Shown: in pieces, positions 1 through 7,018 of the stretch | Layout of the letters: each line of letters begins with the position of its first letter | Position numbering within the stretch: position 1 is the first letter of the stretch | Assembly: GCA_009918225.1 (NCBI GenBank) | Contig: RGEP01000055.1 | Location: 1 to 9,440 of the forward strand | Direction: 5' to 3' | Source of the DNA: Betaproteobacteria bacterium | GTDB lineage: Bacteria > Pseudomonadota > Gammaproteobacteria > Burkholderiales > Burkholderiaceae_C | Length of the DNA stretch: 9,440 nucleotides | The notes under the pieces: generated by a model | The model's input: only the letters and a program-made list of their open reading frames with translations | Databases searched by the model: none | What the model was told of the DNA's origin: nothing | Translations under genes and position numbers: made by a program

Positions 1-1165
1 GATGGCGCAAGGCACGCCCGAAGAAGTGGCCGCCGATGAGAACAGCCTGACCGGACAGTATCTGGGCCAGGTCTTGCGCATTGCGGTGCCGCAGCAGCGC
101 CGTGTGCCCGCTTCCGGCGCATGGGGCTTGGCCGGCCCTTCGCACCTGCGCATCGTCAATGCGCGGGGCCACAACCTGCTGGGGGTGACGGTGCAGATTC
201 CCTTGGGTGTGATGACCTGCGTGACGGGCGTATCGGGCTCAGGAAAAAGCACGCTGATCAACGACACGCTGTATGCGGCCATGGCCAAGCGCCTGAACAA
301 CGCCGCCACCGAGCCCGCACCGCACGATGAGATCGAGGGCGCAGAGGCGCTGGACAAGGTGATCAATGTGGATCAAAGCCCGATTGGCCGCACCCCACGC
401 AGCAACCCGGCCACCTACACCGGCCTGTTCACCCCCATCCGCGAACTGTTTGCCGATGTGCCCACCGCCCGTGAGCGGGGCTACGGGCCAGGCCGTTTCT
501 CCTTCAACGTGGCCGCTGCGCAAGGCGGAGGGCGCTGCGAGAGTTGCCAGGGTGACGGCGTGATCAAGGTGGAGATGCACTTCCTGCCCGATGTGTATGT
601 GCCTTGCGATGTGTGCCACGGCAAGCGCTACAACCGCGAAACCCTGGAGATCCTCTACAAGGGCCGCAACATCCACGAGGTGCTGGGCATGACGGTGGAG
701 GATGCGCACGCCTTCTTCAATGCCGTGCCCACCATCGCCCGCAAGCTGCAAACCCTGCTGGACGTGGGCTTGGGCTACATCACCTTGGGCCAGAGCGCGA
801 CCACGCTGTCGGGCGGCGAGGCGCAGCGGGTGAAGCTGGCGCTGGAGCTGTCCAAGCGCGACACGGGCCGCACGCTCTACATCCTGGACGAACCCACCAC
901 CGGGCTGCACTTCCACGACATTCAGCTGCTGCTCAAGGTGCTGGCGCAACTGCGCGAGGCGGGCAACACCATCGTGGTGATCGAGCACAACCTGGACGTG
1001 ATCAAGACCGCCGACTGGGTGATCGACCTGGGCCCTGAAGGGGGCAGCGGCGGCGGGCAGGTCTTGGTGGCCGGCACACCCGAGGCGGTGGCGGCCTGCG
1101 AGCGCAGCCACACGGGGCGCTTCCTCAAGACCCTCTTGCCATCGGTGTTGGAACCGGCCGCGTGA
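1..1165 (+). CDS. uvrA: UvrABC excision repair ATPase subunit A, C-terminal part (cut by window start)
   Basis: UvrA is the damage-recognition ATPase of nucleotide excision repair; as a dimer it loads UvrB on distorted DNA in the cytoplasm. The reading frame is open to the window edge, and the first ATG (base 2) is internal: the family is about 940-1000 residues and only about 387 are present. Counting from that Met, the second ATPase domain is complete: Walker A GVSGSGKST at 76-84, a zinc finger with CxxC pairs at 179/182 and 202/205 separated by 19 residues, the ABC signature LSGGEAQR at 269-276, Walker B with LDEPTTGLH (Asp296, Glu297) and the switch His329 in VIEHN. These stretches are very close to E. 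coli UvrA, so this is classical UvrA and not a UvrA2 or drug-resistance paralogue. The stop is TGA at 1163-1165. No hairpin terminator follows, so read-through into the hydrolase 76 bases downstream is possible. Identity is certain; the N-terminus cannot be seen. Confidence 0.97.
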   Translation, partial: MAQGTPEEVAADENSLTGQYLGQVLRIAVPQQRRVPASGAWGLAGPSHLRIVNARGHNLLGVTVQIPLGVMTCVTGVSGSGKSTLINDTLYAAMAKRLNNAATEPAPHDEIEGAEALDKVINVDQSPIGRTPRSNPATYTGLFTPIRELFADVPTARERGYGPGRFSFNVAAAQGGGRCESCQGDGVIKVEMHFLPDVYVPCDVCHGKRYNRETLEILYKGRNIHEVLGMTVEDAHAFFNAVPTIARKLQTLLDVGLGYITLGQSATTLSGGEAQRVKLALELSKRDTGRTLYILDEPTTGLHFHDIQLLLKVLAQLREAGNTIVVIEHNLDVIKTADWVIDLGPEGGSGGGQVLVAGTPEAVAACERSHTGRFLKTLLPSVLEPAA

Positions 1166-1241
1166 GAATCAATGCGCCGACTGCACGGGTACCGCTGCCC
1201 GCGCAGGCCGGTGCATCAGCGATTCGATCAAGGAGACCATC

Positions 1242-1922
1242 ATGGGCCAGACCCTCACCCTGACCGCCAGCGATGGCCGCAAGCTGGCCGCTTATTTGGC
1301 TGAACCCATGGGCACGCCCAAAGGTGGCCTGGTGGTGGTGCAGGAAATCTTCGGTGTGAACCCGCACATCCGGTCGGTGGCCGATCGCTGGGCGGCTGAA
1401 GGCTATGTGGTGCTGGCCCCAGCCCTGTTCGACCGTCAGGAGCCTGGGATCGAGCTGGGCTATACCGATGCAGACCTGCAGCGTGGCTTTGGCCTGATGC
1501 AGGCTGCTGGCTTGGAGGCGCCGCTTTTGGACATTGACGCAGCCCGTGCCGAGTTGCAGCGGCGCTTGGGTGCTGCCGGCAAGGTTGGTGTTTTGGGCTT
1601 TTGCTGGGGCGGCCTTCTGAGTTGGCTGTCGGCCTGCAAGGTCTCAGGGTTCGCCGCGGCCGTGCCCTACTACGGTGGCGGCATCCCCAACCATGCCGCC
1701 CTCAAGCCGCAGTGTCCGGTGCTGGCGCACTTCGGTGAGCGCGACCATTGGATTCCCACTGACAGCGTCCAAGCCTTTGCTGCAGCGCAGCCCGCGGTGC
1801 AGGTGCACGTGTACGCGGCCGACCACGGCTTCAACTGTGACCAGCGTGGCTCGTATGACGCTGCGGCTGCGCAACTGGCGCGCGAGCGCAGCCAGGCCTT
1901 TTTGGCCCAGCACCTGGCTTAA
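1242..1922 (+). CDS. Dienelactone hydrolase family protein
   Basis: A cytoplasmic alpha/beta hydrolase of 226 residues, the usual size of the dienelactone hydrolase (carboxymethylenebutenolidase-like) family. The expected catalytic parts are visible in order: Glu36 in QEIFGVN, the nucleophile Cys121 in GFCWGG, Asp168 in HFGERDHWIP, and His195 in ADHGFNCD. Cysteine in place of serine at the nucleophile is the hallmark of this family. The ATG is supported by AAGGAG at 1230-1235, six bases upstream. The gene ends 44 bases before a strong terminator. Family members open cyclic enol-lactone rings in chloroaromatic degradation, but many Burkholderiales genomes carry several copies outside any degradation operon. 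No ring-cleavage dioxygenase or cycloisomerase is nearby here, so the true substrate is unknown and it may be a general carboxylesterase. Family assignment is firm; physiological role is not. Confidence 0.93.
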   Translation: MGQTLTLTASDGRKLAAYLAEPMGTPKGGLVVVQEIFGVNPHIRSVADRWAAEGYVVLAPALFDRQEPGIELGYTDADLQRGFGLMQAAGLEAPLLDIDAARAELQRRLGAAGKVGVLGFCWGGLLSWLSACKVSGFAAAVPYYGGGIPNHAALKPQCPVLAHFGERDHWIPTDSVQAFAAAQPAVQVHVYAADHGFNCDQRGSYDAAAAQLARERSQAFLAQHLA

Positions 1923-1966
1923 GGAGCGCGCCGCTGTGGGTACGGCGCACACCTAGCGCCAAAAAG

Positions 1967-1992
1967 AAACCGGCCCTGGGGCCGGTTTTTTT
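1967..1992. terminator. Bidirectional intrinsic terminator between convergent genes
   Basis: A perfect 9-bp stem (AAACCGGCC at 1967-1975, GGCCGGTTT at 1980-1988) closes a 4-base CTGG loop. On the + strand it runs directly into seven T residues counted from 1986. On the - strand the same stem is followed by TTTCTTTTT. It lies 44 bases after the hydrolase stop and about 48 bases after the stop of the broken SWIB gene on the other strand, so it can end transcripts from both sides. Confidence 0.9.
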
Positions 1993-2036
1993 CAAGGTGT
2001 TGGCAGCCCGCTGAAAACAGCCGGCTGCGCACCGTC

Positions 2037-2172
2037 TCACTTCAGATGGCCGTTGATCAGCTTGGTCATCTCGAACATCGAGACCTGGGCCTTCTTGAAG
2101 ATGACCTTGAGCTTGTCGTCCGCATTGAGGTGCCGCCTTCTTGGCCGGAGCGGCCTTCTTCGCAGTTGCCAT
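2037..2172 (-). pseudogene. SWIB-domain protein remnant with internal out-of-frame deletion
   Basis: Two ends of one small gene are recognisable on the - strand. From ATG at 2172, with a GGAGAG Shine-Dalgarno eight bases upstream, the frame reads MATAKKAAPAKKAAP (2128-2172), the Lys/Ala-rich tail typical of small betaproteobacterial SWIB proteins. From 2129 down to the TGA at 2037-2039, but in a different frame, it reads NADDKLKVIF, then QVSMFEMTKL and a terminal HLK, which is the family's C-terminal end. Such proteins are usually about 90-130 residues (family knowledge); about 60 residues carrying most of the SWIB/MDM2 fold are absent, and the joint shifts frame. Continuing in the first frame gives an unrelated run-on protein past the terminator. 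Both ends look undecayed, which suggests a recent deletion or a collapse of AAGAAGGC-type repeats during assembly. SWIB proteins are thought to be nucleoid- or chromatin-associated; the function in these bacteria is unclear. Confidence 0.8.
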
Positions 2173-2404
2173 GTTCAATCTCTCCATCAAGGTCGTTGTT
2201 GATGTGCCGGGTGGAGGTGAGCGTTCTAGAAAGCGGCTCGGTTGTTCTCGAGCACCCTGCGGGCGCAATGGTAATGCGAGTTCTCCTTGTGGAGAAGGGG
2301 ATTTCCCTCTGAAAACCCGCAGCGATGCGACCCATCAAGGCTTTTTGTCGCGTGGTCACAACCGATGCAGCCGATTTTCGCGGTCTGCAGCGCAGCATCA
2401 CACG
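2173..2404. other. Spacer between the M48 protease and the SWIB remnant
   Basis: No credible gene lies here. Both flanking genes read on the - strand, so this stretch should hold the end of the protease transcript and the promoter of the SWIB gene. The only structures I can see are a small hairpin (TTCTCC at 2281-2286, loop TTGT, GGAGAA at 2291-2296) without a T-run, a TTCTAGAA palindrome at 2225-2232, and the GGAGAG ribosome site just upstream of 2172. I cannot point to a convincing -35/-10 pair. Confidence 0.5.
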
Positions 2405-4168
2405 CTACAGCGGCACGTTGGGGGGCAAGACGGGCGGCAAGTCTTCTTCGCGCATGCCGCGAATTTCGGCGAAGGCGCGTCGGCGTTCGCGCTCCAAATC
2501 GCGCAGCCGCGAATCGATCACCGAGGCTTCCACATAGTCGGGCGCGCGGCTGCTGCGCACCAGGCGTTGACCCGCCTTGAAGCGATCCAGGGCTCCGTTG
2601 AGGTCACCCAAGGCCCAACGCGCTTCAGCCTCGGCCCGCACCGCACGCAGCGGTTGGTCCAATGCCTGGTGGCAGGTGGACAGCACCGACCACGCCAGCG
2701 CATCGTGCTTGCGGTCGATGACCCACGTGGCCAGCCCATCGGCATGCAGCTGCAGGGCCTGTCGGGCCTTGGCCCGTTCACGAAGGTCGGTGGACTGCTG
2801 CAGCCATTTGAGAGCGGCTTCTGCGCGCGCCAACCGCACCGCGCGATCGCGTCCGTTGAGGGATTCCAGCTGCGCCGTGGCCCGGTGCGCTTGGCCCTCG
2901 GCCACCGCCACCTCGGCCGACAGCATGTCCACCACCGGCCGCGAGGAGGGCAGCAGGGGCCGCGACTGCAATTCCTGCAGATGGCGTTGGGCAGCGCGGG
3001 GCTCACCCAACAGCAGGCTGGCCAGCGTGGCCGAGTACAGCGTGGCCACCCGGTCTTCGACCGCGTTGTCTTGCGCAGCCAGGGCCTGCCAGCGCCGCAG
3101 GGCCGGCACCTGAAGCTCCATCAGCACGCGCGCGCGGGCCCGCATGAGCTGGTGCATTTCCTGGGAGGGCAGGTCCAATGCCAGGCGCTGCTCGGTGATG
3201 CGCACCGTTTGTCCCACGGGACCACCGGCTGCACCCAGGCTGGCCGATTGCGCCTGGGCCTGCGCTTGTTGCACCCGCGATTGCGCCTCGCCGATGCGCT
3301 CCACCGTCAACGGGTGGCTGCGCAAATAGGGAAAGTTGCCGCTGTCGTTGAGCCGGTTGGCCCTTTGCAGGCGCTCAAAGATGGCCGCAACCCCCGCGCC
3401 GTTGTACCCCGCCTCGGTCATGATGGTGAAGCCGATGCGGTCGGCTTCGCGCTCCATGTCGCGCGAGAAGTTCAGCTGACCTTGGGCCATCGCCGCTTGA
3501 GAGCCCATGATGGTGGCCTGGGCCAAGTCGGGGCTGCCGCTGCGTGCTGCAGCCAGCAGACCCAACAGCATGCCGGCCAAGCCCAGGGCCGACTGCCGCC
3601 GCGCGCTGCTGTTGGAGCGCGCGATGTGCCGCTGGGTGACGTGGGTGAGTTCATGCGCCAACACCGCAGCCAATTCGTCGGTGGTGGCGGCCTGGGCAAT
3701 CAGGCCCAGGTGGATGCCCACAAAGCCGCCGGGCAGCGCGAAGGCGTTGATGGATTTGTCGCGCAGGAGAAAGGTCTCCCATGCAAAGGCCTGGTCGGTT
3801 TCTGCAACGATTTCTCCGCGTGCACGCGCCACCCGAACCAAAGGGTTCCAAAGCGCCTGGGCATAGGACAGCAGCAGGGGGTCGTCCAAGTACGCCGGGT
3901 CGCGGCGGATCTGGCGCATCACATATTCGCCCACGCGCCGCTCGGTGCCCTCGGAGATATCGCCCGAGTCGGGTTCACCCAGGGACGGCAGCCGTTGAAG
4001 CTCTGATCCGTCTGCAGCAGCCAGCCCTCGGGGCGCGTGCAGGCCGGCAGCCAACACGGCCAGGGCCACCACGCCGCGCAGCAGCGGGCGGGACGGCCGG
4101 GCTGCGCGCGTCGCACCGGCTTTGGCGCGGTCGCAAGGCCTCAGACGTGGGGCAGGAGCCTCAGACAT
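2405..4168 (-). CDS. Exported M48 family zinc metalloprotease with helical-repeat C-terminus (BepA/YfgC-like)
   Basis: Predicted periplasmic M48 peptidase of 587 residues from the ATG at 4168. A basic N-terminus is followed by a hydrophobic stretch (about residues 31-52) ending in GLAAADG, which fits a secretion signal with an unusually long n-region. The zinc site is HELTH at 172-176, followed by the third ligand in EREAD at 239-243 and the RSHPLT motif at about 283-288, all in the order seen in BepA. From about residue 300 to the end the protein is Ala/Leu/Gln/Arg-rich and helical, consistent with TPR repeats that in BepA bind the outer-membrane assembly machinery. E. coli BepA is about 487 residues, so the tail is longer here. 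BepA degrades or helps fold stalled outer-membrane proteins such as LptD; the same job is inferred. Alternative ATGs at 4180 and 4204 are in frame; none has a clear Shine-Dalgarno, so the start is uncertain by up to 12 codons. It is divergent from moaC. Confidence 0.9.
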   Translation of the reverse strand: MSEAPAPRLRPCDRAKAGATRAARPSRPLLRGVVALAVLAAGLHAPRGLAAADGSELQRLPSLGEPDSGDISEGTERRVGEYVMRQIRRDPAYLDDPLLLSYAQALWNPLVRVARARGEIVAETDQAFAWETFLLRDKSINAFALPGGFVGIHLGLIAQAATTDELAAVLAHELTHVTQRHIARSNSSARRQSALGLAGMLLGLLAAARSGSPDLAQATIMGSQAAMAQGQLNFSRDMEREADRIGFTIMTEAGYNGAGVAAIFERLQRANRLNDSGNFPYLRSHPLTVERIGEAQSRVQQAQAQAQSASLGAAGGPVGQTVRITEQRLALDLPSQEMHQLMRARARVLMELQVPALRRWQALAAQDNAVEDRVATLYSATLASLLLGEPRAAQRHLQELQSRPLLPSSRPVVDMLSAEVAVAEGQAHRATAQLESLNGRDRAVRLARAEAALKWLQQSTDLRERAKARQALQLHADGLATWVIDRKHDALAWSVLSTCHQALDQPLRAVRAEAEARWALGDLNGALDRFKAGQRLVRSSRAPDYVEASVIDSRLRDLERERRRAFAEIRGMREEDLPPVLPPNVPL

Positions 4169-4224
4169 GTGGCCTATCATCGCACTGCTTTGTTGCCCGC
4201 GCATGTCGCTTCAAGAACCGCACC

Positions 4225-4734
4225 ATGTCTTCAGATCCCCACGCCGCGCCCCTTTCTCCGCTGACCCACTTTGATGCACAGGGCCAAGCCCATATGGTGG
4301 ACGTGGGCACCAAGGCGCACACCCACCGGGTGGCAGTGGCCGAGGGCCAGATCCGCATGCAGCGCAGCACCTTTGAATTGATCCGGCAGGGCCAGGCCAA
4401 AAAAGGCGATGTGATCGGTGTGGCTCGGCTGGCGGCCATCATGGCGGCCAAGAAGACCCCGGATCTCATCCCGCTGTGCCACCCGTTGCCGCTCACCCGC
4501 GTGGCGGTGGACTTTGAGTGGATCGAGTCCACACCGGCGGTGCGGTGCGTGGTCACCGCTGAGACCGTGGGCAATACCGGCGTGGAAATGGAAGCCCTGA
4601 CCGCGGTGCAGGTGGGCCTGCTGACCATCTACGATATGTGCAAGGCCGCCGACCGCGGCATGGAAATGACCGGCGTGCGCCTCTTGGAAAAGCAAGGCGG
4701 CAAGAGCGGGCATTGGGTGGCGTCGAAGGGCTGA
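4225..4734 (+). CDS. moaC: Cyclic pyranopterin monophosphate synthase MoaC
   Basis: MoaC converts the MoaA product (3',8-cyclo-GTP) to cyclic pyranopterin monophosphate in the first stage of molybdenum cofactor synthesis; it works as a cytoplasmic hexamer. The 169-residue length matches the family (E. coli about 161). Visible hallmarks are HMVDVG near residue 23, KKGDV at 59-63, LIPLCHPL at 81-88, GVEMEALTA at 119-127 and TIYDMCKA at 134-141, with the catalytic Asp137 and Lys140, and GGKSGHW at 158-164. The frame stays open far upstream, but the family begins close to this ATG, and the upstream part overlaps the divergent protease gene. The Shine-Dalgarno is poor (AAGAA at 4213-4217). No other moa/moe gene is in view, so the gene is dispersed from its pathway partners, as often happens in Burkholderiales. 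It is divergent from the M48 protease with at most 56 bases between starts. Confidence 0.97.
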   Translation: MSSDPHAAPLSPLTHFDAQGQAHMVDVGTKAHTHRVAVAEGQIRMQRSTFELIRQGQAKKGDVIGVARLAAIMAAKKTPDLIPLCHPLPLTRVAVDFEWIESTPAVRCVVTAETVGNTGVEMEALTAVQVGLLTIYDMCKAADRGMEMTGVRLLEKQGGKSGHWVASKG

Positions 4735-4770
4735 TCAGCTGCCGGCGAATGGGCGGCCATTGAAGGGAGC

Positions 4771-4786
4771 TGGGCCTGAAGGCCCA
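4771..4786. terminator. Hairpin between convergent moaC and oligosaccharyltransferase genes
   Basis: A perfect 6-bp inverted repeat (TGGGCC, loop TGAA, GGCCCA) lies 36 bases past the moaC stop and 25 bases past the stop of the opposite gene. Its position suggests a shared transcript end, but neither strand has a T-run, so an intrinsic terminator is only a weak call. It may instead protect mRNA 3' ends or act with Rho. Confidence 0.4.
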
Positions 4787-4811
4787 CAGCAGACCTGGGC
4801 GGAGGCTGGCC

Positions 4812-6446
4812 TTAGTGAGCGCCCAGGAACTCTCGCCAGGTCCAAGGGCGCTGCGGCGCTTCGCACACAAAGTGGCGCCAGGTCGGCGTTTGCGGGTCGG
4901 TGCAGGCCTGCAGCCAGGATTGGGCGGCGGGGTGCTGGAATTCGCGCAGCCGTGCGGCCAGGTGGCGTGCCCGGTCACGGTCACCAGGGCCATTGCGCGC
5001 GGCCAGGGCATTGGCCCAGGCCATCATGAGCCTGGGGTCGAGCAAGACATGGCTGGCGCGTTCGAAGCTGTGGTCGCTGGCGCCCGCCCAGGGCTGACCG
5101 GGTTCGGGCTGCAGGGTGACGGCACGCGCATAGTGCGCCTGGTCGCTGAACCAGGTGGCCTGTTCGCCCCGTTCGATGCGCAGCGCCAAGGGACCGGCAC
5201 CGGCGGTGGGTGAGTAGATGGCCCGTACGGTGCGCAGGTCGGCATAGGCCCAGGCGGCCACGGCCAAGGCAGCTGCACCGGCCACCATGAGCAACAGCGC
5301 CTGCCAACGCGCGGCCTTGCCCCACGGCCGGTCCCAGCCCAGGCACACCGCCAGGGCCAAGGCCGTGGGCAGGCTGAAGTAGGCGTACCACAGCGGAAAC
5401 TCCAGGAGGCTGTGCCAGCCCACCGCCAGCAGCATCAGCCAGGCGCCGCGCCGTTGAACCGCATCGGCGTCTTCAGCTGCGGACCAGACCCGCCGGGTGG
5501 CCGCGAGCAGCCCATATCCGGCTGCGGCAAAGAAGGCCAGCCCCAATGGCAGGCCCAAGACGGTGAGCAGGTGCAAGGGCAGGCTGTGCGCGTGGCCGAA
5601 GGGCTCGCCCGGTCGCTCGCTCATGGGGGTGAGGGTCCAGGCGATGTTGAAATGCCCCAGGCCCACGCCGGTCCACGGCTGTTGCCCGATCAAGGCCAGT
5701 GCATTGGCCCAGATGGCCCAGCGGCCGCTGGAGACTTCGCCGGATTGGACCTGCTCCAGGCGGGTGACCACGCCCAAGGCGGGGCCGCCTTGGGCGGCTG
5801 ATTCCACCAAGGCCCACACCGTGGCGGCGGCCATCAGGGGCGCCGCGAACAACAGGCCCCGCGTGTGCATCGGCAATCGGCGGTCGAGCAGGGCCCACAG
5901 GGGCAAGAGCGCCACCCCCAACAAACCGGTGCGAGAGCCGCTGAGCACCACGGCCACCATGAGCAGGGCCATGCCAGCCACACCCGCACCCCGCGGCAGC
6001 CGCGCCAGGGCGTGCAACACGGCCCATGCCAGTGCGCCCCACAGCAGCAAGGTGGCCAAGTGGTTGGGCTGGCGCAGATGTCCCACGGCCCGCCCGGGGT
6101 CATGGCTGGCTTGAACCCACTGGCCCAGCGGCCCTTCCAAGGCTTGCGGCAGCAGCACCTGAAGCACGCTGATGGCCGCGCTGAGCAGGCCGGCCACGGC
6201 CACTGCCGTGATCAACAACATGGGCCAAGGCGAGCGCCGCTGATCGGGCGCCGGGAAGGCCGCCACCTGCACAGGTGCCTCCTGCCAACTGCGCACCCCG
6301 AGCACGCCGGCCACCAATCCGGCCACCGCCAGGGCCCAGAGTTCAGCGGGCGCGGTGACCAGGGGCGCGGGCCCCGTGGGAACCAAGGCCGGTGAGGCCG
6401 ACAGCAGCCCCAACACCGGCAGGACGAACCGGTGCGTGAGCCGCAT
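4812..6446 (-). CDS. pglL: PglL-type protein O-oligosaccharyltransferase (Wzy/WaaL superfamily membrane protein)
   Basis: A 544-residue inner-membrane protein with roughly a dozen hydrophobic segments up to about residue 405, then a soluble tail. PglL enzymes move a lipid-linked glycan en bloc onto Ser/Thr of exported proteins, classically type IV pilin, on the periplasmic face. Supporting motifs are GHLRQPNHLAT at 122-132 (a signature of the PglL branch), SGSRTG at 169-174, GRWAIWANAL followed by GVGLGHFN at 241-267, the large periplasmic-loop motif GHAHSLPLHLL at 284-294 (equivalent to the essential His region of Neisseria PglL and of WaaL), and WHSLLEFPLWY at 344-354. The C-terminal soluble part (about 405-544) matches the cap region usual in the family. 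The ATG directly abuts the pilin stop codon, so translation is probably coupled and the pilin is the likely acceptor. An O-antigen ligase or polymerase is the main alternative; the pilin linkage argues against it. No glycan-synthesis genes are in view. Confidence 0.88.
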   Translation of the reverse strand: MRLTHRFVLPVLGLLSASPALVPTGPAPLVTAPAELWALAVAGLVAGVLGVRSWQEAPVQVAAFPAPDQRRSPWPMLLITAVAVAGLLSAAISVLQVLLPQALEGPLGQWVQASHDPGRAVGHLRQPNHLATLLLWGALAWAVLHALARLPRGAGVAGMALLMVAVVLSGSRTGLLGVALLPLWALLDRRLPMHTRGLLFAAPLMAAATVWALVESAAQGGPALGVVTRLEQVQSGEVSSGRWAIWANALALIGQQPWTGVGLGHFNIAWTLTPMSERPGEPFGHAHSLPLHLLTVLGLPLGLAFFAAAGYGLLAATRRVWSAAEDADAVQRRGAWLMLLAVGWHSLLEFPLWYAYFSLPTALALAVCLGWDRPWGKAARWQALLLMVAGAAALAVAAWAYADLRTVRAIYSPTAGAGPLALRIERGEQATWFSDQAHYARAVTLQPEPGQPWAGASDHSFERASHVLLDPRLMMAWANALAARNGPGDRDRARHLAARLREFQHPAAQSWLQACTDPQTPTWRHFVCEAPQRPWTWREFLGAH

Positions 6447-6893
6447 TCAGGGCGAGAGCTTGTCGCAGTCGTCCGACTGATAGCCGGCCACCACCGACTT
6501 CGTCACCTTGCACTCCCAGACGATGGGCGATTGGGTGATGTCCACCACCTTGATGGTGACAACGGTGCTGGCCACTGCATCGCTTGCGGCGGTGGCGGGA
6601 AAGCGCCCCGTGAGGGTCACGGTGTTGCCTGCAGCCACACAGGTGCTGGCGGGCAGGCCGGCGCAAGCGTCCGCCGCCGCCGCGTTGGCCGCCTCGGCTA
6701 CCTTGACCTTTTCGCCGGCCACATTGGACACGGCCGTGCCCACTTCTGCCTTGGCCACATAGTTGCGGTATTGAGGCAAGGCGATCGAGGCCAGCACGGC
6801 CACGATGGCGACCACGATCATCAATTCGATGAGCGTGAAGCCACGATCGGCATGGCACCGGCCCCTGCCGGTTTCGGGGTTGTAGACGTCCAT
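6447..6893 (-). CDS. pilA: Type IV pilin, PilA-like prepilin
   Basis: A 148-residue prepilin. The leader ends at Gly18 and is followed by FTLIELMIVVAIVAVLASIA, the conserved N-terminal helix; cleavage by PilD before Phe19 gives a mature pilin of 130 residues with the required Glu at mature position 5. The leader is longer than the usual 6-10 residues of type IVa pilins, yet the start is well supported by a GGAGGAG ribosome site and there is no later ATG. Four cysteines remain after cleavage: 77 and 85, spanning GLPAST, and 128 and 143 near the C-terminus, the second pair forming the usual disulfide-bonded loop. Pilins of this kind build retractile fibres for twitching, adhesion and DNA uptake. 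The gene directly precedes a PglL-type transferase; Ser83/Thr84 in the Pro-Ala-Ser-Thr stretch are plausible glycosylation sites, but that is inference. Whether it is the major or a minor pilin cannot be told here. Confidence 0.93.
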   Translation of the reverse strand: MDVYNPETGRGRCHADRGFTLIELMIVVAIVAVLASIALPQYRNYVAKAEVGTAVSNVAGEKVKVAEAANAAAADACAGLPASTCVAAGNTVTLTGRFPATAASDAVASTVVTIKVVDITQSPIVWECKVTKSVVAGYQSDDCDKLSP

Positions 6894-6900
6894 CGAATGG

Positions 6901-6907
6901 CTCCTCC
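6901..6907 (-). promoter_or_regulatory. Strong Shine-Dalgarno site of the pilin gene
   Basis: The - strand reads GGAGGAG seven bases before the pilin ATG, an almost full match to the 16S anti-Shine-Dalgarno. It fits a highly expressed structural protein and fixes the start codon despite the unusually long leader peptide. Confidence 0.75.
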
Positions 6908-6934
6908 CTGGGGTCTTCTTGTGTGTCGAGGCGA

Positions 6935-6970
6935 GGGACTATATCCCTGCAGAGCCCGTGCACCACGGGC
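6935..6970 (-). repeat. Two adjacent inverted repeats in the pilin upstream region
   Basis: Between the TerC-family gene and the pilin, on the pilin's promoter side, lie a dyad GGGA-N5-TCCC (6935-6947) and a perfect 7-bp inverted repeat GCCCGTG-CAC-CACGGGC (6954-6970). Neither is followed by T-runs on the - strand, so they are not classical terminators of the upstream gene. They could be an operator, a leader hairpin, or a remnant transcript end. On the - strand the first dyad contains TATAGT, which resembles a -10 box, but I see no -35 at the right spacing. Confidence 0.4.
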
Positions 6971-7018
6971 CCTCAAGGGTGACCTCTAGGGGCGCCTCAG
7001 GGGGAGCGCTTCAGGGCG

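Noticed and set aside
239..1111. A 290-codon frame on the - strand within uvrA
   Set aside because: Antisense to well-conserved UvrA motifs; composition is that of a GC-rich shadow.
2262..2297. Fur-box-like sequence (AATGGTAAT followed by GCGAGTTCTC) upstream of the SWIB remnant
   Set aside because: One half resembles a Fur site but the spacing to the second half is about three bases short and the downstream gene is not iron-related.
2141..4006. A 621-codon open frame on the + strand opposite the M48 protease
   Set aside because: It is antisense to a clearly recognisable protease, has a His/Arg/Gln-rich composition without family resemblance, and is the shadow frame expected opposite a high-GC gene.
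3781..4224. Possible long N-terminal extension of moaC
   Set aside because: The frame is open, but it overlaps the divergent protease gene and MoaC proteins begin near the ATG at 4225.
6949..6966. Sigma-54 promoter for the pilin (GTGCAC-N5-CTGCA on the - strand)
   Set aside because: The nearly invariant GG of the -24 element is TG here, so the match is too weak to call.
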